Shown here: one piece after another, positions 25,845 through 35,049 of the stretch | Numbering within the stretch: the first letter of the stretch is position 1 | How the letters are laid out: each line of letters opens with the position of its first letter | Assembly: GCF_018531425.1 (NCBI RefSeq) | Contig: NZ_JAHBOI010000002.1 | Location: 62,001 to 126,000, forward strand | Length of the DNA: 64,000 nucleotides | Direction: 5' to 3' | Source: Paenarthrobacter sp. DKR-5 | GTDB taxonomy: Bacteria > Actinomycetota > Actinomycetes > Actinomycetales > Micrococcaceae | The notes under the pieces: model-generated | Database searches by the model: none | What the model saw: the letters and a program-made list of their open reading frames with translations, nothing else | What the model was told of the DNA's origin: nothing | Made by a program: the position numbers and the translations under genes

Positions 25845-26852
25845 ATGACCCCTCCCAAGCAGGCCGCCGCACGCGCCAATGCCGTCAGCTGGCGGGACGT
25901 CGACCCGGCCCCGGTGGTGCTGGTCAGCGGGCCTGAGGAGTACCTGGCCATACGCGCAATGGACACTGTGCGGGCCAAGTTGCGCGTGTCCCACCCCGAT
26001 CTGGAGGTGACGAAGCTCGACGCCGGCAGCTACACCGCCGGACAGCTCGCCATGACGGCCAGCCCGTCCCTGTTCGGCGAAGGCAAGCTGATCGAGGTGA
26101 GCGGCCTCGCCGCGATGAACGACGACTTCCTCACCGACGGCTTGGCCTATCTCAATGACGTCGCGGAGGACGTGGTCCTCGTGCTGCACCACGGCGGGGG
26201 AGTGCGCGGCAAGAAGCTGCTCGACGCCGTGAAAGCGGCGGGAGCTCCGGTGGTCGACTGCCAGCCGCTGAAGAAGGATGCGGACAAAGCCGCCTTCGTC
26301 TCCGGCGAGTTCCGGGCCGGTGGGAGGCGTATCGAGGGTGCCGCAGTGCAGGCCCTGGTGGCAGCGGTCGGAGCTAACCTGTCCGAACTCGCCGCGGCGT
26401 GCCGGCAGCTCATTGAGGACTCAACAACCGCCGTCACCACCGACACGGTGGAGAAGTACTACGGCGGCCGGGTCGAGGCGACGGCCTTCCGGGTCGCCGA
26501 CGCGGCCGTGGGCGGTCAAGGTCCGCTGGCCCTGTCCATGCTCCGCCACGCGCTGGCCACAGGGGTGGATCCGGTGCCGCTCGTTGCTGCCCTCGCCATG
26601 AAGGTCCGCACGGTCGCCAAGGTGGCCGGTGCCCGCGGGTCCTCGGCCCAGATAGCCAAAGAATTCGGCATGCAGCCGTGGCAGGTGGACCAGGCGCGGC
26701 GCGATGCGAACCGCTGGACCGAAGAGGCCCTCGTGCGTTGCGTCCGGATTCTCGCCGAGGCTGACGCCCAGGTGAAGGGCGAGGCGCGGGACCCAGTCTA
26801 CGCCGTCGAACGCGCTGTCACGGCCGTCGCTTTGGCCGCACGCCGGGGCTGA
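25845..26852 (+). CDS. holA: DNA polymerase III delta subunit
   Basis: 335 residues. The family pattern is PVVLVSGPEEYLAIRAMDTVR at the start (degenerate P-loop of the clamp-loader fold), VVLVLHHGGGVRGKKLLDAV in the middle, and ALSMLRHALATGVDPVPLVAALAMKVRTVAK with REFGMQPWQV-like text (KEFGMQPWQVDQARR) in the C-terminal collar. Delta opens the beta clamp. ATG 25845 is chosen; GTG at 25800 in frame is the alternative start. The last gene on this strand before a bidirectional terminator facing rpsT. Confidence 0.9.
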   Translation: MTPPKQAAARANAVSWRDVDPAPVVLVSGPEEYLAIRAMDTVRAKLRVSHPDLEVTKLDAGSYTAGQLAMTASPSLFGEGKLIEVSGLAAMNDDFLTDGLAYLNDVAEDVVLVLHHGGGVRGKKLLDAVKAAGAPVVDCQPLKKDADKAAFVSGEFRAGGRRIEGAAVQALVAAVGANLSELAAACRQLIEDSTTAVTTDTVEKYYGGRVEATAFRVADAAVGGQGPLALSMLRHALATGVDPVPLVAALAMKVRTVAKVAGARGSSAQIAKEFGMQPWQVDQARRDANRWTEEALVRCVRILAEADAQVKGEARDPVYAVERAVTAVALAARRG

Positions 26853-26880
26853 GCCGGCACGCCGCATCCCGGGCTTCCGA

Positions 26881-26938
26881 ACCGTTAAACCACCGCACCG
26901 TTAGACATCCGGACCGTTAAACAGCCGGACCGTTAAAC
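26881..26938. repeat. Four tandem copies of ACCGTTAAAC at exact 16-bp period
   Basis: ACCGTT(A/A)(A/G)AC begins at 26881, 26897, 26913 and 26929, each followed by six variable bases. The second copy reads ACCGTTAGAC. The array ends two bases before a terminator hairpin. A similar pair precedes the terminator at 59197. Confidence 0.85.
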
Positions 26939-26940
26939 AG

Positions 26941-26972
26941 CTGTGGCCGGCACCCGAAGGTGCCGGCCACAG
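26941..26972. terminator. Bidirectional terminator between holA and rpsT
   Basis: CTGTGGCCGGCACC-cgaa-GGTGCCGGCCACAG is a perfect 14-bp stem with a stable tetraloop, placed between convergent genes. There is no clear T-run on either side, so it may act with Rho or by structure alone. Confidence 0.7.
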
Positions 26973-26999
26973 CGCGCTGCCCGGAGGCTGCGGAAAACC

Positions 27000-27260
27000 T
27001 TAGAGCGCGCTGACCTTCTTGGCGATCGCGGACTTGCGGTTGGCAGCGTTGTTCTTGTGAATGACGCCCTTGCTCACAGCCTTGTCCAGCTTCTTGCCGG
27101 CAACGGCCAGAGCAGCCGCCGCAGCATCCTTGTCGGCGGACTCAACAGCGGAGTTGACCGAGCGGATGACAGTCCTCAGTTCGGACTTGACCGCGTTGTT
27201 GCGCTGGCGCGCCTTCTCGTTGGTGAGAATGCGCTTCTTCTGGGACTTAATGTTGGCCAC
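27000..27260 (-). CDS. rpsT: 30S ribosomal protein S20
   Basis: 86 residues, the normal length. The start is GTG, giving [21 protein letters not shown], the family N-terminus. The helical, basic body and [20 protein letters not shown] end are characteristic of S20, which binds 16S rRNA early in 30S assembly. An AAAGAGAG purine run lies upstream. The frame to 27317 has no ribosome site. It is a single-gene transcript facing holA. Confidence 0.97.
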   Translation of the reverse strand: MANIKSQKKRILTNEKARQRNNAVKSELRTVIRSVNSAVESADKDAAAAALAVAGKKLDKAVSKGVIHKNNAANRKSAIAKKVSAL

Positions 27261-27427
27261 TAATAAACTCTCTTTGTAATGCGGACTGGGTCGGTGAGGG
27301 CATTTCAAACTGACCATTGACTGAGCGGCGTGGGGATACCGTAATGGCAGTCAGCTTGTAGTGCCCGCCGACACAAGCGGACACACAGCTATAGATATTA
27401 GCAGACAACGGGCCACGGGGTCCTTCT

Positions 27428-27925
27428 TCAGCGCCAGCCGTGTCGGGCCCGGAGTGCATCTGCCACTAGTGAAAAGCGCACACGCTCCAGAATACCGCCC
27501 TCGCGCCGCACCGCAGCGGGGTCCACGCGCAGCACGCGGTCCAGACGCAGCGTGCTTCCGCGGCCCTGCCGGTCCCAGGGGCCGGCACCGAGGCTGAGGT
27601 ACTCGCTGCGCTGCGCCTTCCGGCCGGGCGTGGCGCCCGGCGGGGGAGGATTCTTCGATGTCAGCATCAGGCCCAGCAGGTATTTCCGGTCCCGGCCCAC
27701 GAGCAGCACGGGACGGTCCTTGCCTTGGCCGTGGTCCTCCTCGAACGGAACCCAGGCCCACACGACCTCACCGGGCTCCGGGCGTCCGTTGCGGCGGGGC
27801 GAGTACAGCACCGTCGAACGCCCGGTGAAGTCGCCCGGGTAGCGGCCGCGGGGCGCGGTGCCGGTGAGCGCGCGCCAGAGGGCGCGGAGGAATCCGCGGA
27901 CAAGCGGTGAAGGGCGTGGTGGCAT
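27428..27925 (-). CDS. PemK/MazF-like protein without an adjacent antitoxin
   Basis: 165 residues. After a basic N-terminus the SH3-like core shows PEPGEVVWAWVPFEEDHGQGKDRPVLLVGRD, i.e. the GDVVxxxxP...KxRPVLVV pattern of PemK/MazF endoribonucleases, then LLGLMLTSK and RLDRVLRVD. It is longer than free MazF toxins (~115 aa), and no antitoxin gene is adjacent. Members of this longer group are common single genes in Actinobacteria and may not be toxins. The ATG at 27925 lies ~115 bases from the divergent lepA start. Confidence 0.72.
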   Translation of the reverse strand: MPPRPSPLVRGFLRALWRALTGTAPRGRYPGDFTGRSTVLYSPRRNGRPEPGEVVWAWVPFEEDHGQGKDRPVLLVGRDRKYLLGLMLTSKNPPPPGATPGRKAQRSEYLSLGAGPWDRQGRGSTLRLDRVLRVDPAAVRREGGILERVRFSLVADALRARHGWR

Positions 27926-28040
27926 GGCCCCACGCTAAGGGCCGCCGGGCCCGGGGGAGTGGGCGGCGCGCGGGGACGACGTCGGCGCTGCGATCGTGGG
28001 AGACTGTTAACTCCATAGTGTCCAACAGTGAGGAACCCGC

Positions 28041-29897
28041 GTGTCACCGATGGCCCGCACCGCTCCGGTGCCTGCCGCCACCGATCCGGCGATCATTCGT
28101 AACTTCTGCATCATTGCGCATATCGACCACGGGAAATCCACCCTTGCGGACCGCATGCTGCAGCTGACCGGCGTCGTCGAATCCCGGGACATGCGCGCCC
28201 AGTACCTGGACCGGATGGACATCGAGCGCGAACGCGGCATCACCATCAAGTCCCAGGCCGTGCGCATGCCGTGGGAAGTCGACGGCACCGCCTACGCCCT
28301 GAACATGATCGACACGCCGGGCCACGTGGATTTCACCTATGAGGTCTCCCGCTCGCTCGCGGCGTGTGAGGGCGCCGTGCTGCTGGTCGACGCGGCGCAG
28401 GGGATTGAAGCGCAGACGCTCGCGAACCTCTACCTGGCGATGGAAAACGACCTGACGATCATCCCGGTCCTGAACAAGATCGACCTGCCGGCCGCGCAGC
28501 CGGAGAAGTACGCCGCGGAGATCGCCAAGCTGATCGGCGGCGAGCCGGAGGACGTGCTGCTCGTCTCCGGCAAGACCGGCGTCGGCGTGGAGGCGCTGCT
28601 GGACAAGGTGGTCCAGGAGATCCCGGCCCCGGTCGGCGATCCTGATGCCCCCGCGCGGGCCATGATCTTCGACTCGGTGTACGACACCTACCGCGGCGTG
28701 GTCACCTACGTGCGGGTGGTCGACGGCAAGCTGAGCCCCCGGGAACGCATCCAGATGATGTCGACGAAGGCGAGCCACGAGCTGCTCGAGATCGGCGTGA
28801 GCTCCCCGGAGCCGACGCCGTCCAACGGCCTTGGCGTGGGCGAGGTGGGCTACCTCATCACCGGTGTGAAGGACGTGCGCCAGTCCAAGGTGGGTGACAC
28901 CGTCACCAATCTGGCTAACCCGGCCGCGGAGTCCCTGGGCGGTTACCAGGACCCGAAGCCGATGGTGTTCTCCGGCCTCTACCCCCTCGACGGCACCGAC
29001 TACCCGGTCTTGCGGGACGCGCTCGACAAGCTCAAGCTCAACGACGCCGCCCTCGTCTACGAACCCGAGACCTCCGCAGCCCTCGGGTTCGGCTTCCGTG
29101 TCGGTTTCCTTGGCCTGCTGCACCTGGAAATCGTGCGGGAACGGCTGGAACGCGAGTTCAACCTGGACCTGATCTCCACGGCGCCGAACGTGGTGTACGA
29201 GGTGACGCTGGAGGACAAGAGCATCGTCACGGTCACCAACCCGAGCGAGTTCCCCACGGGCAAGGTGATGGAGGTCCGTGAGCCCATGGTGTCGGCCACC
29301 ATCCTGGCCCCGAACGAGTTCGTCGGCTCCATCATGGAGCTGTGCCAGCAGCGCCGTGGCGTCCTCGGCGGCATGGATTATCTGTCCGAGGACCGGGTCG
29401 AGATCCGCTACCGACTGCCGCTGGCCGAGATCGTCTTCGACTTCTTCGACATGCTCAAGTCCCGCACCCGCGGCTACGCCTCGCTGGACTGGAAGGCGGA
29501 CGGGGACCAGGTGGCCGACCTGGTCAAGGTGGACATCATGCTCCAGGGCGAGCAGGTGGACGCGTTCAGCGCCATCACCCACCGCGACAAGGCCTACGCC
29601 TACGGCGTGATGATGACCAGCAAGCTGCGCGAACTGATCCCGCGCCAGCAGTTCGAAGTGCCCATCCAGGCTGCGATCGGGGCGCGCATCATCGCGCGTG
29701 AGAACATCCGGGCGATCCGCAAGGACGTGCTGGCCAAGTGCTACGGCGGCGACATCACCCGTAAGCGCAAGCTGCTCGAGAAGCAGAAGGAAGGCAAGAA
29801 GCGGATGAAGATGGTGGGCCGCGTCGAGGTCCCGCAGGAAGCCTTCATCGCCGCACTGTCTTCCGACGAGTCATCGAAGGACAAGGCCAAGAAGTAG
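28041..29897 (+). CDS. lepA: Elongation factor 4 (back-translocase)
   Basis: 618 residues. GTPase motifs are [14 protein letters not shown] (G1), ERGITIKSQ (G2), DTPGHVDF (G3) and NKIDLP (G4). The C-terminal EF4-specific domain has [16 protein letters not shown], the conserved basic helix contacting tRNA. The GTG at 28041 has GAGGAA five bases upstream. EF4 acts on stalled ribosomes under stress. The stop TAG shares one base with the hemW GTG, so the two form an operon. Confidence 0.97.
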   Translation: MSPMARTAPVPAATDPAIIRNFCIIAHIDHGKSTLADRMLQLTGVVESRDMRAQYLDRMDIERERGITIKSQAVRMPWEVDGTAYALNMIDTPGHVDFTYEVSRSLAACEGAVLLVDAAQGIEAQTLANLYLAMENDLTIIPVLNKIDLPAAQPEKYAAEIAKLIGGEPEDVLLVSGKTGVGVEALLDKVVQEIPAPVGDPDAPARAMIFDSVYDTYRGVVTYVRVVDGKLSPRERIQMMSTKASHELLEIGVSSPEPTPSNGLGVGEVGYLITGVKDVRQSKVGDTVTNLANPAAESLGGYQDPKPMVFSGLYPLDGTDYPVLRDALDKLKLNDAALVYEPETSAALGFGFRVGFLGLLHLEIVRERLEREFNLDLISTAPNVVYEVTLEDKSIVTVTNPSEFPTGKVMEVREPMVSATILAPNEFVGSIMELCQQRRGVLGGMDYLSEDRVEIRYRLPLAEIVFDFFDMLKSRTRGYASLDWKADGDQVADLVKVDIMLQGEQVDAFSAITHRDKAYAYGVMMTSKLRELIPRQQFEVPIQAAIGARIIARENIRAIRKDVLAKCYGGDITRKRKLLEKQKEGKKRMKMVGRVEVPQEAFIAALSSDESSKDKAKK

Positions 29898-31129
29898 TGC
29901 CCAGCGTTCTACCCCTCGGGGATCCGGCTCCCGCCGACGGCGTGCTGCCGGCCCAGGCCGCCGCCGGCGCCGCCGAGCGGCGTTTTGGCCTGTACGCGCA
30001 CATCCCGTTCTGTGCGGTGCGCTGCGGCTACTGCGACTTCAACACCTACACCGCGCGTGAACTTGGCGGAGGAGCCTCGCAGGACGCCTACGCTGGCACT
30101 GCCGTGCAGGAGGTCCGGTTCGCGGCCGAAGCTCTCCGCGCCTCCGGCCTGCCTCCGCGGCCGCTGAGCACGGTCTTTTTCGGCGGCGGCACCCCGACGC
30201 TGCTGCCGGCGCCCGACCTCGTGGATATCCTGGCTGCGGCGACGGCCGAATGGGGCATCGAGGACGGCGCCGAGGTGACAACCGAAGCCAACCCGGACTC
30301 CGTGACGCCGGAATCGCTGCAGCAGCTCGCCGACGGTGGGTTCACCCGCGTCTCCTTCGGGATGCAGTCGGCGGTGCCGCATGTGCTCAAGGTCCTGGAC
30401 CGCACCCACGAACCGTCCCGCGTCCCGCTGGCGGTCGAATGGGCGCGGGAAGCGGGCCTGAAGGTCAGCGTTGACCTGATCTACGGCACCCCCGGCGAAT
30501 CCATGCAGGACTGGGAGACCTCACTGGATGCTGCGCTCGGCTACGAGCCGGACCACATCTCCGCCTACGCCCTGATCGTTGAAGACGGCACGAAGCTGGC
30601 CGCCCGGATCCGGCGCGGTGAGGTCCCCCCGGTGGACGACGACGACCATGCTGCCAAGTACGTGCTGGCCGACGAGAGGATGCAGGCAGCCGGACTGTCC
30701 TGGTACGAGGTGAGCAACTGGGCGCGCACCCCGGAGGACGCCTGCCGGCACAACCTGGCGTACTGGCGCGGCGAGGACTGGTGGGGCCTCGGGCCGGGCG
30801 CACACTCGCACGTGGGCGGAGTCCGTTGGTGGAATGTGAAGCACCCGGTGGCCTACGCCGGCCGGCTGGGCCGCGGGGAGTCCCCGGCGGCCGGACGGGA
30901 GACGCTGGACGCGCCGACGCGCGAGGTGGAGCGCGTGATGCTGCTGACACGGCTGGCGGAGGGATTGCAGAGCTCAAGCCTGGCGGTGCCGGCGCGGCGG
31001 GAAGTGGCGGGCCTGATCGCCGAAGGGCTCGTGGACGGGGCCGCCGCCCTTGGTGGACGGGTCGTGCTGACCCTACGCGGGCGGCTGCTGGCCGACGCCG
31101 TCGTCCGGCGCCTCCTGCCCGAGGACTGA
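29897..31129 (+). CDS. hemW: Radical SAM heme chaperone HemW
   Basis: 410 residues. The cluster-binding motif is CAVRCGYCDFNTY (C-x3-C-x2-C followed by x-F, the HemW form; true HemN has a further Cys in place of that Phe). Other marks are VFFGGGTPTLL, EANPDSVTPE and SFGMQSAVPHVLKVLDRTH. HemW binds heme and passes it to acceptors; it is often misnamed coproporphyrinogen oxidase. The order lepA-hemW-hrcA-dnaJ is common in Gram-positive bacteria; here two other genes lie between. Confidence 0.95.
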   Translation: MPSVLPLGDPAPADGVLPAQAAAGAAERRFGLYAHIPFCAVRCGYCDFNTYTARELGGGASQDAYAGTAVQEVRFAAEALRASGLPPRPLSTVFFGGGTPTLLPAPDLVDILAAATAEWGIEDGAEVTTEANPDSVTPESLQQLADGGFTRVSFGMQSAVPHVLKVLDRTHEPSRVPLAVEWAREAGLKVSVDLIYGTPGESMQDWETSLDAALGYEPDHISAYALIVEDGTKLAARIRRGEVPPVDDDDHAAKYVLADERMQAAGLSWYEVSNWARTPEDACRHNLAYWRGEDWWGLGPGAHSHVGGVRWWNVKHPVAYAGRLGRGESPAAGRETLDAPTREVERVMLLTRLAEGLQSSSLAVPARREVAGLIAEGLVDGAAALGGRVVLTLRGRLLADAVVRRLLPED

Positions 31130-31159
31130 CGCCCCGGAACTTCCTCGCACCGCGCACAC

Positions 31160-31223
31160 CGCACGAAAGGGCGCCAATGGCGGCTTCCGGCGCGGAAAGC
31201 CCGCCACAACTGGCCGTTCGCGC
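31160..31223. repeat. Degenerate long palindrome between hemW and DUF4870 gene
   Basis: The right arm (31201-31223, ending ACTGGCCGTTCGCGC) matches the palindrome arms at 42.8 and 46.8 kb. The left arm (CGAAAGGGCGCCAATGGCGGC) has drifted, leaving about seven mismatches in the stem. It lies between convergent genes. Confidence 0.75.
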
Positions 31224-31268
31224 GGGTCCTGACCCGGGGTTGCGTCCTGCCCGGGTCCTGACCCGGGG
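31224..31268. repeat. Direct repeat GGGTCCTGACCCGGGG x2
   Basis: The 16-base sequence occurs at 31224-31239 and 31253-31268 (29-base period). Each copy is itself a small dyad (GGGTCctGACCC), so either could form a hairpin for the convergent gene ends. Confidence 0.7.
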
Positions 31269-31285
31269 CAGCTGGCCTGGCGGGG

Positions 31286-31711
31286 CTACTTGATGAGGCG
31301 CAGGTTGTACTGGTAGCGGTACGGCTGGCCGCGGTTGACGCGGATTCCGGCGATGACGGAGAACACCGCGATGCCGAGCCAGATCAAGGTGGCCAGCACC
31401 GCGAAAATGTTGCCGACCGCCGGAATGATCACCAGCAGGTTGGCGAGCATCGCCACCACCGTGGGCGGCAGCGTGAAGTTCAGCGCTTCCTTGGACTCCT
31501 GGGCAGTGAAGGGGCCGCGGTCGCGGAAGACCAGGTAGATGAGCAGGGACGGCACGAAGCCGAGGATCCCGCCGAAGTGCGCGAGGGTGGCCCATTGGCG
31601 GTCCTCGGTCGCTGTCAGTGGCAAGGCGTTCGGGGCCACACCCTGGTAGGGCGGCTGCTGCGGAGCGGCGCCACGGTCCAGACGGTCCGGGTGTTCTTCG
31701 CGCGGGCTCAT
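31286..31711 (-). CDS. DUF4870 membrane protein
   Basis: 141 residues from MSPREEHPDRLDR. A Pro/Gln-rich cytosolic N-terminus precedes ATLAHFGGILGFVPSLLIYLVF, then DRGPFTAQESKEALNFTLP and two more hydrophobic helices. A-H-x-x-G followed by four helices and Q-x-x-x-A-L-N-F is the DUF4870 pattern. The function of the family is not known. The frame to 31762 lacks a better ribosome site. Confidence 0.85.
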   Translation of the reverse strand: MSPREEHPDRLDRGAAPQQPPYQGVAPNALPLTATEDRQWATLAHFGGILGFVPSLLIYLVFRDRGPFTAQESKEALNFTLPPTVVAMLANLLVIIPAVGNIFAVLATLIWLGIAVFSVIAGIRVNRGQPYRYQYNLRLIK

Positions 31712-31813
31712 GGTCACTGTCTTTCCTCTGCGGTGCTTATTCGGGCCGCTGATCGCGTCCATTACTGCTTCAAGGATACGTGCTGCCGGAGGCGCCCCGC
31801 TCGCGGCGGCGGC

Positions 31814-32662
31814 TCAACCGCCTTCAGCGGTCAGGAAGTCGATGACCTCCTCGACGCGGCCGAGCAGCGACGGCTCGAGGTCCGCGTAGCTGTGCACCGC
31901 GCCAAGCAGGCGTTTCCACCCCATGGCGATGTCGGCCGGACCCTCGTGCGGCCAGCCGAACGCGGTGAGGATTCCGACTTTCCACTCCACCGACCGCGGC
32001 ACCTGCGGCCACGCTTCGATGCCGAGCACCTGCGGCTTGATCGCCTGCCACACGTCGACGTAGGGGTGCCCGACGATCAGGACGTTGCCGCGCGCCCCGG
32101 GAACCGCCATGGCGGCTGCGGCGATGCGCGACTCCTTCGAGTCCGCCACCAGATGGTCCACCAGGATGCCGAGCTTGCGGTCCGGGCCGGGGGAGAAGTC
32201 CCGCACGGCGGCGGCGAGATCGTCAACGCCGTGCAGCGGTTCGACGACGACGCCTTCCACCCGCAGGTCATCTCCCCAGACCTTTTCGACCAGTTCAGCG
32301 TCGTGCTTTCCTTCGACCCAGATGCGGCTGGCCTTGGCGACGCGCGCCCGCTGCCCGGCGACCTTCACGGAACCGGAGGCGGTGCGCTGCGGCGCCGCAG
32401 CTGTCTTCGCCACGGGTGCGACGACCTTCACCGGCCTGCCGTCGAGCAGGAAGCCGAAGCCGAGCCGGAAGGACTTGGATTTGCCGCGCCGGTCCTCCAG
32501 CGCCATGACGTGCATCCCGCCGGACTTTTCGACCCGGGTCACCGCGCCGACCCATCCGCTCTGGACATCTTCGAGTACCAGGCCCGGCTCGGCCGGCACC
32601 TCGGGCAGGGCTTCCTTGCGGGGGGCGCTCAGGTCCTGGGGACCCCACTGGTGGTAGGACAA
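31814..32662 (-). CDS. DUF3097 family protein, TTG start
   Basis: 282 residues, a soluble protein conserved in Actinobacteria. The start is TTG (MSYHQWGPQDLSAP), with GAGGCGGAACC before it. The middle has RIWVEGKHDAELVEKVWG, then VVEPLHGVDDL and LGILVDHLVADSKES. An E-G-K-x-D strand-helix followed by D-x-L and D-H looks like a TOPRIM-type metal site, as in primases and RNase M5. This resemblance is my inference; the family's function is not established. Confidence 0.85.
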   Translation of the reverse strand: MSYHQWGPQDLSAPRKEALPEVPAEPGLVLEDVQSGWVGAVTRVEKSGGMHVMALEDRRGKSKSFRLGFGFLLDGRPVKVVAPVAKTAAAPQRTASGSVKVAGQRARVAKASRIWVEGKHDAELVEKVWGDDLRVEGVVVEPLHGVDDLAAAVRDFSPGPDRKLGILVDHLVADSKESRIAAAAMAVPGARGNVLIVGHPYVDVWQAIKPQVLGIEAWPQVPRSVEWKVGILTAFGWPHEGPADIAMGWKRLLGAVHSYADLEPSLLGRVEEVIDFLTAEGG

Positions 32663-32771
32663 GGTTCCGCCTCTTCCGGCCGTCGGTGCTGATTCCCCGG
32701 CCGCGGCGCGGCGCGGCGTGCTTTTCGCCCGGGGCTAACCCATATTAACAAGCCGGGTGGTCGTATTAGAC

Positions 32772-32798
32772 TTAGCACTTGAGCATGTTGAGTGCTAA
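32772..32798. promoter_or_regulatory. CIRCE element (HrcA operator)
   Basis: TTAGCACTT-n9-GAGTGCTAA differs from the consensus TTAGCACTC-n9-GAGTGCTAA at one base. It lies 45 bases before hrcA, just after a possible -10 (TATTAG), and should bring hrcA-dnaJ under HrcA repression that is lifted by heat. Confidence 0.93.
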
Positions 32799-32842
32799 CT
32801 GCATTCATTCCCAACGGCTGCGACGAACAGTGGAGGTGACCC

Positions 32843-33856
32843 GTGAGCGAACCGAGGCGGCTGGAAGTCCTGCGGGCCATCGTGGAGGACTACGTCCACT
32901 CGCGTGAGCCCGTCGGCTCCAAAGCGCTCGTCGAGCGGCACAAGCTCGGGGTGTCGAGCGCGACCATCCGCAACGACATGGCCGCCCTAGAAGAGGAAGG
33001 CCTGATTGCCGCCCCCCACACGAGTGCCGGACGTATTCCCACGGACAAGGGCTACCGCCTGTTCGTGGACCAGATTTCCGCGGTCAAGCCGCTGTCGGCG
33101 GCTGAGCGGAGGGCCATCCAGGCGTTGCTCAACGGGGCGGATGACCTCGATGACATCCTCGAGCGGACGGTGCGGCTGCTCTCGCAGCTGACCAACCAGG
33201 TCGCCGTCGTGCAGTACCCGCACTGGAACAGCGCTGCGGTGCGGCATGTGGAGTTCGTCCTGCTGGCTCCCCGGCAGCTGCTGATCGTGCTGATCGCCGA
33301 GACCGGCAAGGTGGAGCAGCGGGTCATCGAGACGGGCCAGGACATCACGGACGCAAATGTGGCCGAACTGCGGGCCGCGTTCCTGGCCAAATGCGTGGGC
33401 ACGTCGCTCAGCGCGCTGCCGCGGGTCCTTCCTCTCATCCTGGGCTCCGTGCCGGCGCAGCTGCAGGCCGTGGCGCAACGGGCTGCCACGGCGCTGGAAG
33501 CGCTGTCGCAGGCCGCGAAGGAGGACCGGATCGTGCTTGCCGGAACTGCCAACCTCGCACGCTCCAACGTCGATTTCCCGCTGAGCATCGGGCCGGTGCT
33601 CGAAGCGTTGGAGGAGCAGGTGGTGATGTTGCGGCTGCTGTCCGAAATGGCGCAGGACGCGCGCGGCGTGGCCGTGAGCATCGGACGGGAAAACGCCTAC
33701 GACAGCCTGGCCGAAGCTTCGGTCGTCGCCACCGCCTACGGGCCGGACTCGACCGCCAAGATCGGGATCCTCGGGCCCACCCGGATGGACTATCCCACGA
33801 CGATGGCCGCCGTGCGCGCCGTCGCCCGCTACCTGTCAAAAATTCTGGCCGGATAG
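32843..33856 (+). CDS. hrcA: Heat-inducible transcription repressor HrcA
   Basis: 337 residues. The N-terminal winged helix shows RRLEVLRAIVEDYVHSREPVG, SSATIRNDMAALEEEGLI and HTSAGRIPTDKGYRLFVD, the hallmark HrcA block. The central GAF-like domain and IGRENAYDSLAEASVV near the end complete the family. GTG start with GGAGGTGA upstream. It represses its own operon and groE genes through CIRCE, with GroEL as co-factor. Confidence 0.97.
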   Translation: MSEPRRLEVLRAIVEDYVHSREPVGSKALVERHKLGVSSATIRNDMAALEEEGLIAAPHTSAGRIPTDKGYRLFVDQISAVKPLSAAERRAIQALLNGADDLDDILERTVRLLSQLTNQVAVVQYPHWNSAAVRHVEFVLLAPRQLLIVLIAETGKVEQRVIETGQDITDANVAELRAAFLAKCVGTSLSALPRVLPLILGSVPAQLQAVAQRAATALEALSQAAKEDRIVLAGTANLARSNVDFPLSIGPVLEALEEQVVMLRLLSEMAQDARGVAVSIGRENAYDSLAEASVVATAYGPDSTAKIGILGPTRMDYPTTMAAVRAVARYLSKILAG

Positions 33857-33912
33857 CAGCGCGCCAGCGCCGCCGGCTGCACCAGTAGTACAAGAGGAAG
33901 AGAAAGCATACT

Positions 33913-35046
33913 GTGAGCACTCACTATGACGTCCTTGGGGTTTCGCGGGACGCCACCAGCGAAGAGATCAAGAAGGCTTACCGCAAGCTCGCCCGCAAAC
34001 TCCACCCGGACGTGAACCCCGGCGAGGACGTGTCGGACAAATTCAAGCAGGTCTCGCACGCCTACGAGGTGCTGTCGGACCCCCAGAAGCGCCGCGTCTA
34101 CGACACAACCGGCAACGAGAACGGCACCGACAACGGCTTCGGGGGCGGCGGCGGTTACGCCGGGCCGGGCTTCGCCTTCCAGGACATCTTCGAGACCTTC
34201 TTCGGCGGCGGCGGGGGCCAGGCCGGGCCGGCCTCACGGGTGCGCCGCGGCCAGGATGCGCTCATCAACGTGCGCATCGACCTCAAGGACGCCGTCTTCG
34301 GCGCCAACAAGAAGATCGAGGTGGACACAGCCGTCGTTTGCCCCACCTGCGACGGCAGTTGCTGCCGCCCGGGCACCTCGCCGGTCACCTGCGACATCTG
34401 CGGTGGTTCCGGGCAGGTCCAGCGCACCGTCCGCTCCATTCTGGGCCAGGTCGTGACGGCGGCCCCCTGCGGTTCCTGCCAGGGCTTCGGCACGGTCATC
34501 CCGGACCCGTGCAACGAGTGCCACGGTGAAGGCCGCATCCGCAGCCGCCGGTCGCTGACCATCAAGGTCCCCGCAGGCGTCGCCACAGGCACCAGGATCC
34601 AGCTGGGCGGCCAGGGCGAAGCCGGTGTCGCCGGCGGCCCGGCGGGCGACCTCTATGTCGAGATCCGGGTCAACAATGACCCGACCTTCGTCCGCGAGGG
34701 CGATGACCTGCATGCCACGCTGAGCGTGCCGATGACAGCTGCTGCGCTGGGCACCGACCTCAAGCTGGAGACGTTCGACGGCGAGCAGGAGATCGCGGTC
34801 AAGCCCGGAACCCAGTCCGGCGAAGTGGTCACCCTGAAGGCCATGGGCGTGACCCACCTGCGCGGCTACGGCCGCGGGGACCTGAAGGTGCACCTCCAGG
34901 TGGAGACCCCGACGAAGCTCGACCCGGCCCAGGAAGACCTGCTCCGACAGCTGGCCGGACTGCGCGGGGAGCATTCCTCGGAGGGCAAGCTCGTCACCAG
35001 CGGCGGGATGTTCGCGAAGCTGCGCGACCGCTTCGGCAACCTCTAG
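33913..35046 (+). CDS. dnaJ: Chaperone protein DnaJ
   Basis: 377 residues. The J domain holds KLHPDVNPG with the HPD that stimulates DnaK. A Gly/Phe-rich linker (residues ~75-105) follows, then the zinc region: [16 protein letters not shown] and CNECHGEG are regular, while the first repeat is [12 protein letters not shown] rather than CxxCxGxG. Two C-terminal peptide-binding domains follow. This is the DnaJ2-type gene normally linked to hrcA in Actinobacteria. GTG start after AAGAGGAAG. It shares the hrcA transcript. Confidence 0.97.
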   Translation: MSTHYDVLGVSRDATSEEIKKAYRKLARKLHPDVNPGEDVSDKFKQVSHAYEVLSDPQKRRVYDTTGNENGTDNGFGGGGGYAGPGFAFQDIFETFFGGGGGQAGPASRVRRGQDALINVRIDLKDAVFGANKKIEVDTAVVCPTCDGSCCRPGTSPVTCDICGGSGQVQRTVRSILGQVVTAAPCGSCQGFGTVIPDPCNECHGEGRIRSRRSLTIKVPAGVATGTRIQLGGQGEAGVAGGPAGDLYVEIRVNNDPTFVREGDDLHATLSVPMTAAALGTDLKLETFDGEQEIAVKPGTQSGEVVTLKAMGVTHLRGYGRGDLKVHLQVETPTKLDPAQEDLLRQLAGLRGEHSSEGKLVTSGGMFAKLRDRFGNL

Positions 35047-35049
35047 GCC

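Noticed and set aside
26881-26938. CRISPR array
   Set aside because: Units are 10 bp conserved with 6-bp variable parts at 16-bp period; far too short for CRISPR, and no cas genes are present.
27428-28040. Toxin-antitoxin pair with the PemK/MazF-like gene
   Set aside because: No frame of 60-90 aa with a ribosome site lies next to the gene on its strand; upstream is the lepA promoter.
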